Shown here piece by piece: positions 25,867-32,722 of a stretch of 64,000 nt of DNA (position 1 is its first letter; each line of letters begins with the position of its first letter). The position numbers and the translations under genes were made by a program. Source of the DNA: Pelagerythrobacter rhizovicinus (GTDB lineage Bacteria; Pseudomonadota; Alphaproteobacteria; Sphingomonadales; Sphingomonadaceae); assembly GCF_004135625.1 (NCBI RefSeq), contig NZ_SDPV01000002.1, forward strand, positions 1,116,001 to 1,180,000. Direction: 5' to 3'. The notes beneath the pieces are model-generated. The model was not told the DNA's origin. It searched no databases and was given only the letters and a program-made list of their open reading frames with translations.

Positions 25867-25907
25867 GCGGGTGTATTCCGAGGGCGGTTGCAGCGCCGCC
25901 AGCAGCC

Positions 25908-26330
25908 TCAGTCGGCCAGCGCCGCCAGGGCGGCCTCGGCGACGGCCATGTCCTGTTCGTAGTGCCCGCCGCTTACGCCGATCGCGCCGATGACCTGATC
26001 GTTCTCGCTCACCGGGTAGCCGCCGCCGAACACGACCAGGCGCGGCGTGTGGACGATGCCGTGCAAGAGCGGCGGATCGTTTTTGATGAAGTCGTACCAG
26101 CCATGGCTGGGCATGCCGAAGCTGACGGCGGTGTACGCCTTGTTGGTTGCGATATCGACCGAGAGCAGCGCCGCACCGTCCATCCGGCGGAAGGCCTTGA
26201 GATTGCCCGACTCGTCGACAATCGAGATACACATCGGCACGCCCATTTCTTCCGCCTTGGCGGTCGCGGCGGCGATCAGCTTGTCGCTGGCCTCCTGCGT
26301 GATGGAGCGCTTTTCGATGCTGTTGGCCAT
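25908..26330 (-). CDS. GlcG/HbpS family protein (haem-binding / cofactor-like)
   Basis: 140 residues from ATG 26330 (AAGGAG upstream). The sequence 'SITQEASDKLIAAATAKAEEMGVPMCISIVDESGNLKAFRRMDGA', then 'SVDIATNKAYTAVSFG' and the C-terminal 'VIGAIGVSGGHYEQDMAVAEAAL', is the GlcG/HbpS domain. Some members bind haem, and others are accessory or enzymatic components in catabolic operons. It has no signal peptide, so it is cytoplasmic. It lies between the E1 beta and acyl-CoA dehydrogenase genes. Its role in this pathway cannot be told. Confidence 0.85.
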   Translation of the reverse strand: MANSIEKRSITQEASDKLIAAATAKAEEMGVPMCISIVDESGNLKAFRRMDGAALLSVDIATNKAYTAVSFGMPSHGWYDFIKNDPPLLHGIVHTPRLVVFGGGYPVSENDQVIGAIGVSGGHYEQDMAVAEAALAALAD

Positions 26331-26373
26331 GGGGTTCTCCTTGAACTTGCTGAGAGTGCGAAAGGTCGGTTGG

Positions 26374-27351
26374 TCAGGTGATTGCGCGAACGGCGTCGAT
26401 GATGCGGTCCTTGCTGACGAAGAGCTGCTTTTCGAGCGCGGCGTTGTAAGGAACGTGGACTTGCGGTGCGGCAACGCGCTGGATCGGCTTCTTCAGGCTC
26501 TCGAAGCCCTCTTCCGACACCATCGCCGCGATTTCCGACGCGACGCTGCCCACCTTGTGCGAGTTGTCTGCGATGATCAGCCGACCGGTCTTTGCGACGG
26601 AAGCGAGGATCGTCTCCTTGTCGAGCGGCGCGATCGTGCGCAGGTCGATCACTTCGGCTTCGACCTCGTCCTTGGCCAACGCATCGGCGGCGGACAGCGC
26701 GTGCGGCAGACAGCCCGCAATGGAGACGATCGTGACATCGCTCCCCTCGCGCCGCACCGCGGCCTTGCCGATGGGTACGAGGAAATCCTCGTCGGTCGGG
26801 ACCTCTTCCTTCTTGCCCCAAAGGTTGATGTCCTCGAAGATCACCACCGGGTCATCGTCGCGGATCGCCGACTTCAGCAGACCCTTGGCGTCGGACGCGG
26901 TTGACGGGGCCAGAACTTTCAGCCCGGGCGTGTTCATGAACAGCGGATAGGGGCGGTCGGCGTGCTGCGCCGCGGTGCGGTTGTTGTAGAACGTGCTCGT
27001 GCGCACGACGAGCGGCACCGCCAGTTGCGCCCCGGTCATGAACCGCAGCTTGGCCGCTTGGTTGATGATCTGGTCCGAGGCGAGATAGCAGAAGCTCGCG
27101 ATCGTCAGGTCCACGACGGGGCGCAGGCCCGTCAGAGCCGCGCCGACGCCGACGCCGACGAAGCTGTTTTCCGAGATCGGCGTGTTGCGCAGCCGCTTCT
27201 CGTCGAATTCGTCGAACAGCGTCTGGGCGCCATAGACCGCAATGTCCTCGCCCATCAGGATCACGCGTTCGTCGCGGCGCATCTCCTCGCGCTGCGCTTC
27301 GACGATCGCCTGGAGGTAAGACAGTTTCTGGGTGGCGTTGCGTATGGTCAT
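26374..27351 (-). CDS. 2-oxoacid/acetoin dehydrogenase E1 component, beta subunit
   Basis: 325 residues from ATG 27351, overlapping the alpha-subunit stop (ATGA). 'LMGEDIAVYGAQTLFDEFDEKRLRNTPISENSFVGVGVG' and 'ADRPYPLFMNTPGLKVLAPSTASDAKGLLKSAIRDDDPVVIFED' are transketolase-like beta-subunit landmarks, followed by the C-terminal 'IDLRTIAPLDKETIL' domain. With the alpha subunit it forms a ThDP-dependent E1 that decarboxylates a 2-oxoacid, or cleaves an acetoin-type acyloin, and passes the acyl group to a lipoyl arm. It is followed by the GlcG gene. Confidence 0.92.
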   Translation of the reverse strand: MTIRNATQKLSYLQAIVEAQREEMRRDERVILMGEDIAVYGAQTLFDEFDEKRLRNTPISENSFVGVGVGAALTGLRPVVDLTIASFCYLASDQIINQAAKLRFMTGAQLAVPLVVRTSTFYNNRTAAQHADRPYPLFMNTPGLKVLAPSTASDAKGLLKSAIRDDDPVVIFEDINLWGKKEEVPTDEDFLVPIGKAAVRREGSDVTIVSIAGCLPHALSAADALAKDEVEAEVIDLRTIAPLDKETILASVAKTGRLIIADNSHKVGSVASEIAAMVSEEGFESLKKPIQRVAAPQVHVPYNAALEKQLFVSKDRIIDAVRAIT

Positions 27352-28331
27352 CAACGTCCTCCGTCGCCGGATGGTACACCGATCGGATTGACGTACATGC
27401 TGTCCCAAAGGTCACTTATCTCGGGCTCCGGGCTGGCCTTGGCGAATTCCACCGCCTCGTCGATGGTCTTGCGCACCTCCTCCTCGATCGCCTCGATCTC
27501 GGAAAGCAGGTCGCGCGATTGCAGGACGGCGCGATAGAGCGTGATCGGATCGCGCTCGTTGCGGTAGTGTTCGATCTCGTCCTTGCTGCGATACTCTATA
27601 GGAATCGCAAGGCGGTTCGAATGCTCGTCGAACCGATAGGTCTTGGCTTCGATTAGCGTCGGGCCCTCGCCGGCACGGGCACGTTCCACGGCCTCCAGTG
27701 TCACGGCGTGAACTGCTTCGGCATCCTGCCCGTCTACGACAACGCCCGGAATCCCGTAGCCGTCGGCCCGGCGTGCTATCTCGGGTTGCCCGTGCGATTT
27801 CGCGACCGGCGTCGTCACCGCATATCCGTTGTTCTCGCAGAAGTAGATGACCGGCAGCTTCCATACGGCGCCCATGTTCACGCTCTCGCTGAAGGTGCCC
27901 TGATTGACCGCGCCGTCGCCGAAGAAGCATAGGCTGACCTGATCGCTGCCGCGCACCTGGGCGCTTAACCCTGCGCCGGTCGCGAGTGGGAAGCCTCCGC
28001 CGACGATCGCGGATTCGCAGATCAGGCCCATCTTGGTATCGGTCAGGTGCATCGACCCGCCGAGCCCCTTGCAGATGCCGGTCCGCTTGCCGAAGATCTC
28101 TGCCATCAGTGGGCCGATCTCGGCACCCTTGCCGATCGGATGGCCGTGGGAGCGGTGGGTCCCGGTTACATAGTCGTCGTTGCGCAGCGCCATGCACGCA
28201 CCGACGATCGCGCCCTCCTGCCCAATGCTCAGGTGGCCCACCGGATGGTGCGCGATGAGCGCTTCTTCGAACAGGCGAATGCGCAGCATCCGCCGGAACA
28301 TCTCGAGCTGTTCGACACGGCCCAGCGACAT
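27351..28331 (-). CDS. 2-oxoacid/acetoin dehydrogenase E1 component, alpha subunit
   Basis: 326 residues. The ThDP-binding motif runs from 'FFGDGAVNQGTFSESVNMGA' through 'LPVIYFCENNGYAVTTP'. 'HLSIGQEGAIVGACMALRNDDYVTGTHRSHGH' and 'KGLGGSMHL' are typical of the acetoin / branched-chain E1 alpha group. It starts 1 bp after the stop of the lipoyl-domain gene. Substrate choice between 2-oxoacid and acyloin cannot be read from the sequence. The presence of a benzaldehyde-lyase-like enzyme in the cluster makes acyloin or alpha-ketone chemistry plausible. Confidence 0.93.
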   Translation of the reverse strand: MSLGRVEQLEMFRRMLRIRLFEEALIAHHPVGHLSIGQEGAIVGACMALRNDDYVTGTHRSHGHPIGKGAEIGPLMAEIFGKRTGICKGLGGSMHLTDTKMGLICESAIVGGGFPLATGAGLSAQVRGSDQVSLCFFGDGAVNQGTFSESVNMGAVWKLPVIYFCENNGYAVTTPVAKSHGQPEIARRADGYGIPGVVVDGQDAEAVHAVTLEAVERARAGEGPTLIEAKTYRFDEHSNRLAIPIEYRSKDEIEHYRNERDPITLYRAVLQSRDLLSEIEAIEEEVRKTIDEAVEFAKASPEPEISDLWDSMYVNPIGVPSGDGGR

Positions 28332-28332
28332 G

Positions 28333-28572
28333 TCAGCCTTCCTCGATCGTGGCGATTTCGGTGCCGACGTCGACGGTCTCGTCGACCTGCACGGCGATCG
28401 ATGCCAGCGTGCCGGACGCCGGGGACTCCACTTCCACGGTCGACTTCGCAGTCTCGACTTCCGCGATGACTTCGCCTGCCTCGACCCGGTCGCCGACGTT
28501 CTTGAGCCAACTGACGATCGTCGCTTCCGTCACGCCCATGCTGATGTTGGGAAGCTCCACGCTGACTGCCAT
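28333..28572 (-). CDS. Free-standing lipoyl (biotinyl/lipoyl-attachment) domain protein
   Basis: 79 residues from ATG 28572 (GGAG nine bases upstream). The entire protein is one lipoyl domain: 'ELPNISMGVTEATIVSWLKN', 'GDRVEAGEVIAEVETAKSTVE' with the modified Lys at residue 43, and 'ESPASGTLASIAVQVDETVDVGTEIATIEEG'. No E3-binding or acyltransferase domain follows, and neither a catalytic E2 nor an E3 was found elsewhere in this window. It presumably carries the acyl group from the E1 encoded next to it. What then accepts the acyl group, and what reoxidises the dihydrolipoyl arm, is not apparent. A biotin role is less likely without carboxylase genes nearby. Confidence 0.85.
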   Translation of the reverse strand: MAVSVELPNISMGVTEATIVSWLKNVGDRVEAGEVIAEVETAKSTVEVESPASGTLASIAVQVDETVDVGTEIATIEEG

Positions 28573-28610
28573 GAAATTCGTCTCCGTTACCAATATGCGC
28601 CTGCGAAAGG

Positions 28611-29009
28611 TCAGCCCTTCCGGTAGAAGAAGTCCTCGGGATTGAAATTCATCCAGTAGCGCTGGACCCGGCCTTCCTCGTTGAATTCGAACTGCGAGGA
28701 ACCGGGTGCGCTCACTGGTTGCCCGTCGAAGGACCCGTGGATCGTCCAACCGGTGGCTGCGAAGGGGGGATCGATGATCGTGCGTTCGACCACGCGGTGA
28801 TAGTCGGCGAGCGCGCCGAACGCGCGGCGTTCGACTTCGCGTTCGCTCGCGCGGTCGGGCACATGGGCACCGTTGCGCCACCCCTCGACATCGGGCGCCA
28901 TGATCTTGTCGATACCGGCGCTCACCTCCTCGACACTCGTGTGCGGGCGCGCGTTCTCGGTCTCGTTCAGATTGCGAAGCGCTTTCGCAATAGCTTCACG
29001 GGTGATCAT
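28611..29009 (-). CDS. SnoaL-like / NTF2-fold protein
   Basis: 132 residues. An N-terminal helix pair 'ITREAIAKALRNLNETENARP' precedes the NTF2-type fold with 'DVEGWRNGAHVPDRASEREVERRAFGALADYHRVVERTIID' and ends 'FEFNEEGRVQRYWMNFNPEDFFYRKG'. The family includes isomerases, hydrolases and dehydratases, and no catalytic set is assignable. It lies between the Baeyer-Villiger monooxygenase and the lipoyl protein in the nine-gene operon, so it may process the monooxygenase product. It is not closely similar to the NTF2-fold protein at 18181-18570. Confidence 0.8.
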   Translation of the reverse strand: MITREAIAKALRNLNETENARPHTSVEEVSAGIDKIMAPDVEGWRNGAHVPDRASEREVERRAFGALADYHRVVERTIIDPPFAATGWTIHGSFDGQPVSAPGSSQFEFNEEGRVQRYWMNFNPEDFFYRKG

Positions 29010-29066
29010 TGCACTCTCCTTTTGCAGTGGTCGTGCGAGCGGGGTAGATGCGAATGCGAGGCGCGC

Positions 29067-30554
29067 TCATTGCGTTTCGAAGTCCTCCATTCGCGGCGCG
29101 GCTGTCTCGTCGACGAAGCGGTCGTAGGAAAAAGTCCACGACGCGGGCACGCCGTCCTTGTCGAGATACCAGCTGTCGCAGCCGGTAACCCAGACCGTCT
29201 TCCGCGCCGCTTCGCGCCGCTCCGTCTCGAACCTGCGCAGGGCGCCGGGTGTTGCGCTCACTTCCGAATAGTCACCGCGGCAGATGCCGTCGACGAGTTG
29301 CATGATGTATTCGATCTGGTGCTGCGCCACCTCAACCAGGGAGAAGTTGCCGACCGGGCTGTTGGGGCCGTTGAGCAGGAAGAAGTTGGGGAAGTCCGGG
29401 ACGCTCATCGACAGATAGGCCAGGGGCCCTTCGGCCCACACATCGTCCAGATCGGTGCCATGGCGACCGATCACGCGGGTGGGCCGAATGAAGCGATCGA
29501 CCAGAAAGCCGGTGGCGAGGACCAGAACATCGAGATCGTGCAGCACGCCGTCCGCCGTGCGCACACCGGCCGGTTCGATCCGTTGGATCGGTGACGTGAC
29601 GAGATTGGCATTCGGTTGCTGAATCGCATCGTAGAAGGTGCTGGAGATGACCAGCCGCTTGCACGCGACGCGATAGTCGGGCGTCAGCCTGTGCCGCAGG
29701 TCGGGGTCCTTCACCGTGTCGAGATTCTCGCGGCAAATCTGCTCGATCGCGGCCAGCTCCGGCGAGTCCGCGTCGATGACAGCAGTGGCGAAGCCTTCCA
29801 GCGTCTTGGCCCGCAACTCTCGGATCAGGGCCTCGAGCGCTTCCGGGTCCTTGCGGAAACGGGCCTTCTCCTCTTCGGTGTACGGCACGTTGTCGCGGGG
29901 CAAGACCCATTGCGCCGTCCGCTGGAACAGATCGAAGCGCTCCGCTCTGGGCACCAGCGCGGTGGCAAGCTGCGCCGCGGTCGACCCGGTGCCGATTACA
30001 CCGATGCGTTTGCCGTTGAGTTCGACGTCATGGTTCCAGCGGGCGGAATGGAACACGGCACCTTCGAACGTTTCGAGGCCGTCGAATCGGGGGATGTTCG
30101 GGTGATGCAAGACGCCGGTGGCGGCAATGACGAAATCGTACCTGCCCTGGTACCCTGTCGTGCATTCGAGATCCCACCCGCCATCGCGATAGTGAAGCTC
30201 CGTCACCTCGCTGGCGAAGCGGGTGCGTTGGGTAACGCCGAAGTCGTTGGCAACCCGCTCGAAATAGGCCCGAATGTCTTCGCCTGCGGCCATGAGCGAG
30301 TCCCACTCGGGGTTGCGAGCGAACGAATAGGTGTACCAGTGCGCCGCTACGTCGCATGCGAGGCCGGGGTAGGTGTTCTCCCGCCACGTGCCGCCGACGC
30401 CGTCACCCTTCTCGAACACGTCGCATTCGATGCCACGATCCTGCAGCTTGATCGCGGCCAGGATACCGGCCATACCGGCCCCTATCACTGCGACGCGCAG
30501 CGATGGGCCTTCACAGCGTTCCGAAGCTGGCCCGTTTTGCGCCGGTTCGGCCAT
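29067..30554 (-). CDS. Baeyer-Villiger-type flavin monooxygenase
   Basis: 495 residues from ATG 30554. The FAD-binding motif is 'VAVIGAGMAGILAAIKLQ', the NADPH-binding motif is 'IGVIGTGSTAAQLATAL', and the Baeyer-Villiger fingerprint F-x-G-x3-H-x3-W spans residues 163-173 (FEGAVFHSARW, followed by Asn rather than the common Pro/Asp). 'GVGGTWRENTYPGLACDV' is typical of the type I group. It inserts oxygen next to a ketone to give an ester or lactone. GTG 30569 has a better-placed GGGAG and is a credible alternative start. The frame beyond that crosses the operator at 30620-30635. It is the first gene of the operon reading to 23005. Confidence 0.92.
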   Translation of the reverse strand: MAEPAQNGPASERCEGPSLRVAVIGAGMAGILAAIKLQDRGIECDVFEKGDGVGGTWRENTYPGLACDVAAHWYTYSFARNPEWDSLMAAGEDIRAYFERVANDFGVTQRTRFASEVTELHYRDGGWDLECTTGYQGRYDFVIAATGVLHHPNIPRFDGLETFEGAVFHSARWNHDVELNGKRIGVIGTGSTAAQLATALVPRAERFDLFQRTAQWVLPRDNVPYTEEEKARFRKDPEALEALIRELRAKTLEGFATAVIDADSPELAAIEQICRENLDTVKDPDLRHRLTPDYRVACKRLVISSTFYDAIQQPNANLVTSPIQRIEPAGVRTADGVLHDLDVLVLATGFLVDRFIRPTRVIGRHGTDLDDVWAEGPLAYLSMSVPDFPNFFLLNGPNSPVGNFSLVEVAQHQIEYIMQLVDGICRGDYSEVSATPGALRRFETERREAARKTVWVTGCDSWYLDKDGVPASWTFSYDRFVDETAAPRMEDFETQ

Positions 30555-30619
30555 CGGCTTTTCAAACACTCCTGTCTCCCGAGGCGGAACCATGCCGAGA
30601 CAGGCCCGCGATGGCTGTG

Positions 30620-30635
30620 ATATTGCATGCAATAT
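30620..30635. promoter_or_regulatory. Best operator copy: 16-bp perfect palindrome
   Basis: ATATTGCATGCAATAT is perfectly symmetrical over 16 bases and contains the core TTGCATGCAA at 30623-30632. It sits 66 bp upstream of the monooxygenase ATG, in the 289-bp divergent promoter region shared with the ThDP lyase. Confidence 0.78.
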
Positions 30636-30763
30636 GGCCGGGTTCAACCGGTTATTTCCTGCGCCCGGGGGGCGGCCCTTCCTTGCGCAACGCTTCTGCC
30701 GAACTTCGATATCACGAACATCGATCCGGAGCGGGAGGTGCGGGGGTTCGCGCGGCAACTACC

Positions 30764-30779
30764 ATATTGCATACAATAT
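30764..30779. promoter_or_regulatory. Operator copy for the ThDP-lyase gene
   Basis: ATATTGCATACAATAT, with the TTGCATACAA variant of the core at 30767-30776, lies 65 bp upstream of the rightward start at 30844. It differs from the perfect palindrome only by the central G-to-A change. Confidence 0.72.
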
Positions 30780-30843
30780 GCTTGTGTTCGCCGGAGGCCT
30801 CGCATAGGCAACGCATACGAGCACGGAGGTTTGGGAGAACTCG

Positions 30844-32571
30844 ATGACGAAGAAGCGCGCCGCCGGAGAACTGGTCGCCGCAACGCTGGCCGGCTTGGGA
30901 GTGACCGAGATTTTCGCCCTGCATGGCAGCCATCTCGACCCGCTCTATATGGCTTGCGAGGAATTCGGGATACGGCTCACGGACACGCGGCACGAGGCTG
31001 CCGCCGGGCACGCGGCCGACGGCTATGCGCGCTCCTCCAACGGCAAACTGGGGGTGTGTGCGATTACGGCGGGACCGGGCTTTACCAACGCACTTACCGC
31101 AATGGCCAATGCCTATCTCGACCGAATTCCAACTCTCTTCATTGCGGGCGCTGCTCCCATGCGCGAGGTCGAGGGCAACACGCTGCAGGGGGGGTTCGAC
31201 TCACTCGCCATGGCTCGCCCCGTCACCAAATGGGCGCAACGGGTGGCCGAGCCCGATCGGATCGTCGAATTCGTCCGTCGTGCCGGTGAGATCGCGCTCA
31301 GTGGCCCGCCGGGTCCGGTCTTCCTCGAGATCCCCATCGATGTGATGTTCTGGCCGACCGACGAGGCACCGCCGGAAACGGCCTCCTGGGAACGACCGGT
31401 GCCGCCGGCGCCGCGGCCCGATGCAGTGAGCAAAGTCCTCGACATGCTGCGAAGTGCGGAACGGCCGGTGATCATCGCCGGGGGCGGCGTGATGCTGACC
31501 GATTCCGGTGATCGCCTGCGCCGGCTGGCGGAGCTTACCTCGGTTCCGGTCATTGCGAGTCAGAAGGCGCTGGGCGTGCTCCCGCACGACCATCCGCTCT
31601 ATGGCGGCGCCGCCGCCGGGCTCGCAGCCGCGGCCGCCTCTGGCGATGCGGCCGATGCAGTCCTGCTGGTGGGTGCTCGCATGGGAATGTTCCTCGGCGG
31701 CGCAATGGGAGCGATCGTTCCTCAAGACGCCTGGGTCGCGCAGGTGGAGGTGAATCCCGAAGAGATCGGCCGGGTCCGCATGGCCGATCTGCCGATCATC
31801 GCGGACGCAGGCGCAACGATCGACGCACTCCTGACGGCCGGCCAGGAGCAAGAATGGAAAGAGCGTGCGGACTGGGCGCGCAAGCTGCGCAGTTTCCGCT
31901 CGGCCGCCCGCGACGGTTTCGCCGATGCGCCAAAGGAAGCCGGTCCCAGCAAGATCCATCCGGGCCACGCGGTCGCCGCAATCATGGACATCTTGCCCGA
32001 AGGGACGGCCGTGATCGCAGACGGAGGCGAGGCCGGTAACTGGGTCGGCGATCTCGTGCGCTCTCCGGGCGCCGGGCAGCACCTGCGGTGTGGCTATCTC
32101 GGGTGTCTCGGCGTCTCATCCGGCTTCGCCATCGGCGCCGCGCGGGCCGACCCGAACCGCCCGGTCGTCTGCTTTGCCGGCGACGGGGGCGTTGGCTTCA
32201 ACATACAGGAGTTCGACACGATGGTCCGGCACGGTCTGCCGATCGTCACCGTCGTTCTCAACAACTCCGAGTGGGGCATGTCGCGCAATGCGCAGAATCT
32301 CCTCTACGGCAGGGACCGGGAAGTGATCGTCGCGCTCGACGATACCCGTTACGATATCGTCGCCAGCGGTTTCGGCGTGGAAGCGCGACACATCGACCGG
32401 TTCGAGGACATTGCCGGAGCCGTCGAGGAGGCATTCGCTTCGGGCAAACCCTACTGTCTCAATATCGCCACGGATCCGTCCATCATGCACCCTCGCACGA
32501 AGATGATGGTGGGCGACAGCAGCGGCGATGACGACGTGCCTATCCCGTACTACGCCAACATCAAGAGATGA
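30844..32571 (+). CDS. Benzaldehyde-lyase-like ThDP-dependent enzyme
   Basis: 575 residues (GGGAG six bases upstream of ATG 30844). The N-terminal region closely follows benzaldehyde lyase: 'FALHGSHLDPLYMACEEFGI' with His30 at the place of its catalytic His29, 'DTRHEAAAGHAADGYAR' with Glu51 as the ThDP-activating Glu, and 'NTLQGG' with Gln115 equivalent to its Gln113. The C-terminal cofactor motif begins 'AGDGGVGFNIQEFD' and ends '...NNSEWG'. Such enzymes cleave or form acyloins (2-hydroxyketones). Acetolactate synthase is unlikely given these residues and the absence of a small subunit gene. It is divergent from the monooxygenase operon and under its own operator copy. Confidence 0.88.
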   Translation: MTKKRAAGELVAATLAGLGVTEIFALHGSHLDPLYMACEEFGIRLTDTRHEAAAGHAADGYARSSNGKLGVCAITAGPGFTNALTAMANAYLDRIPTLFIAGAAPMREVEGNTLQGGFDSLAMARPVTKWAQRVAEPDRIVEFVRRAGEIALSGPPGPVFLEIPIDVMFWPTDEAPPETASWERPVPPAPRPDAVSKVLDMLRSAERPVIIAGGGVMLTDSGDRLRRLAELTSVPVIASQKALGVLPHDHPLYGGAAAGLAAAAASGDAADAVLLVGARMGMFLGGAMGAIVPQDAWVAQVEVNPEEIGRVRMADLPIIADAGATIDALLTAGQEQEWKERADWARKLRSFRSAARDGFADAPKEAGPSKIHPGHAVAAIMDILPEGTAVIADGGEAGNWVGDLVRSPGAGQHLRCGYLGCLGVSSGFAIGAARADPNRPVVCFAGDGGVGFNIQEFDTMVRHGLPIVTVVLNNSEWGMSRNAQNLLYGRDREVIVALDDTRYDIVASGFGVEARHIDRFEDIAGAVEEAFASGKPYCLNIATDPSIMHPRTKMMVGDSSGDDDVPIPYYANIKR

Positions 32572-32616
32572 CCCCGCTGCCATAGCGGCGGTTCGATCCC
32601 CTGGACGATCATCAAT

Positions 32617-32635
32617 GCCCCTTGCGGGGGGCTTT
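32617..32635 (+). terminator. Weak hairpin after the ThDP-lyase gene
   Basis: GCCCC at 32617 pairs with GGGGC ending at 32632, followed by only three T residues. A second small stem (CCGCT/AGCGG) lies just after the stop codon. Termination may be partial, allowing read-through into the diiron-protein gene. Confidence 0.3.
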
Positions 32636-32722
32636 GCGTGCCGCCCAGGACCCGTCGGTTCTCCCGAAGCTCGGAACCAAGACCGGGCACGGCCCATTCC
32701 TTGGGCAAAGGAGAGCTTACTG

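Noticed and set aside
30555-30758. Upstream extension of the monooxygenase frame
   Set aside because: It runs through the perfect operator palindrome, has no family match, and overlaps the divergent promoter region.
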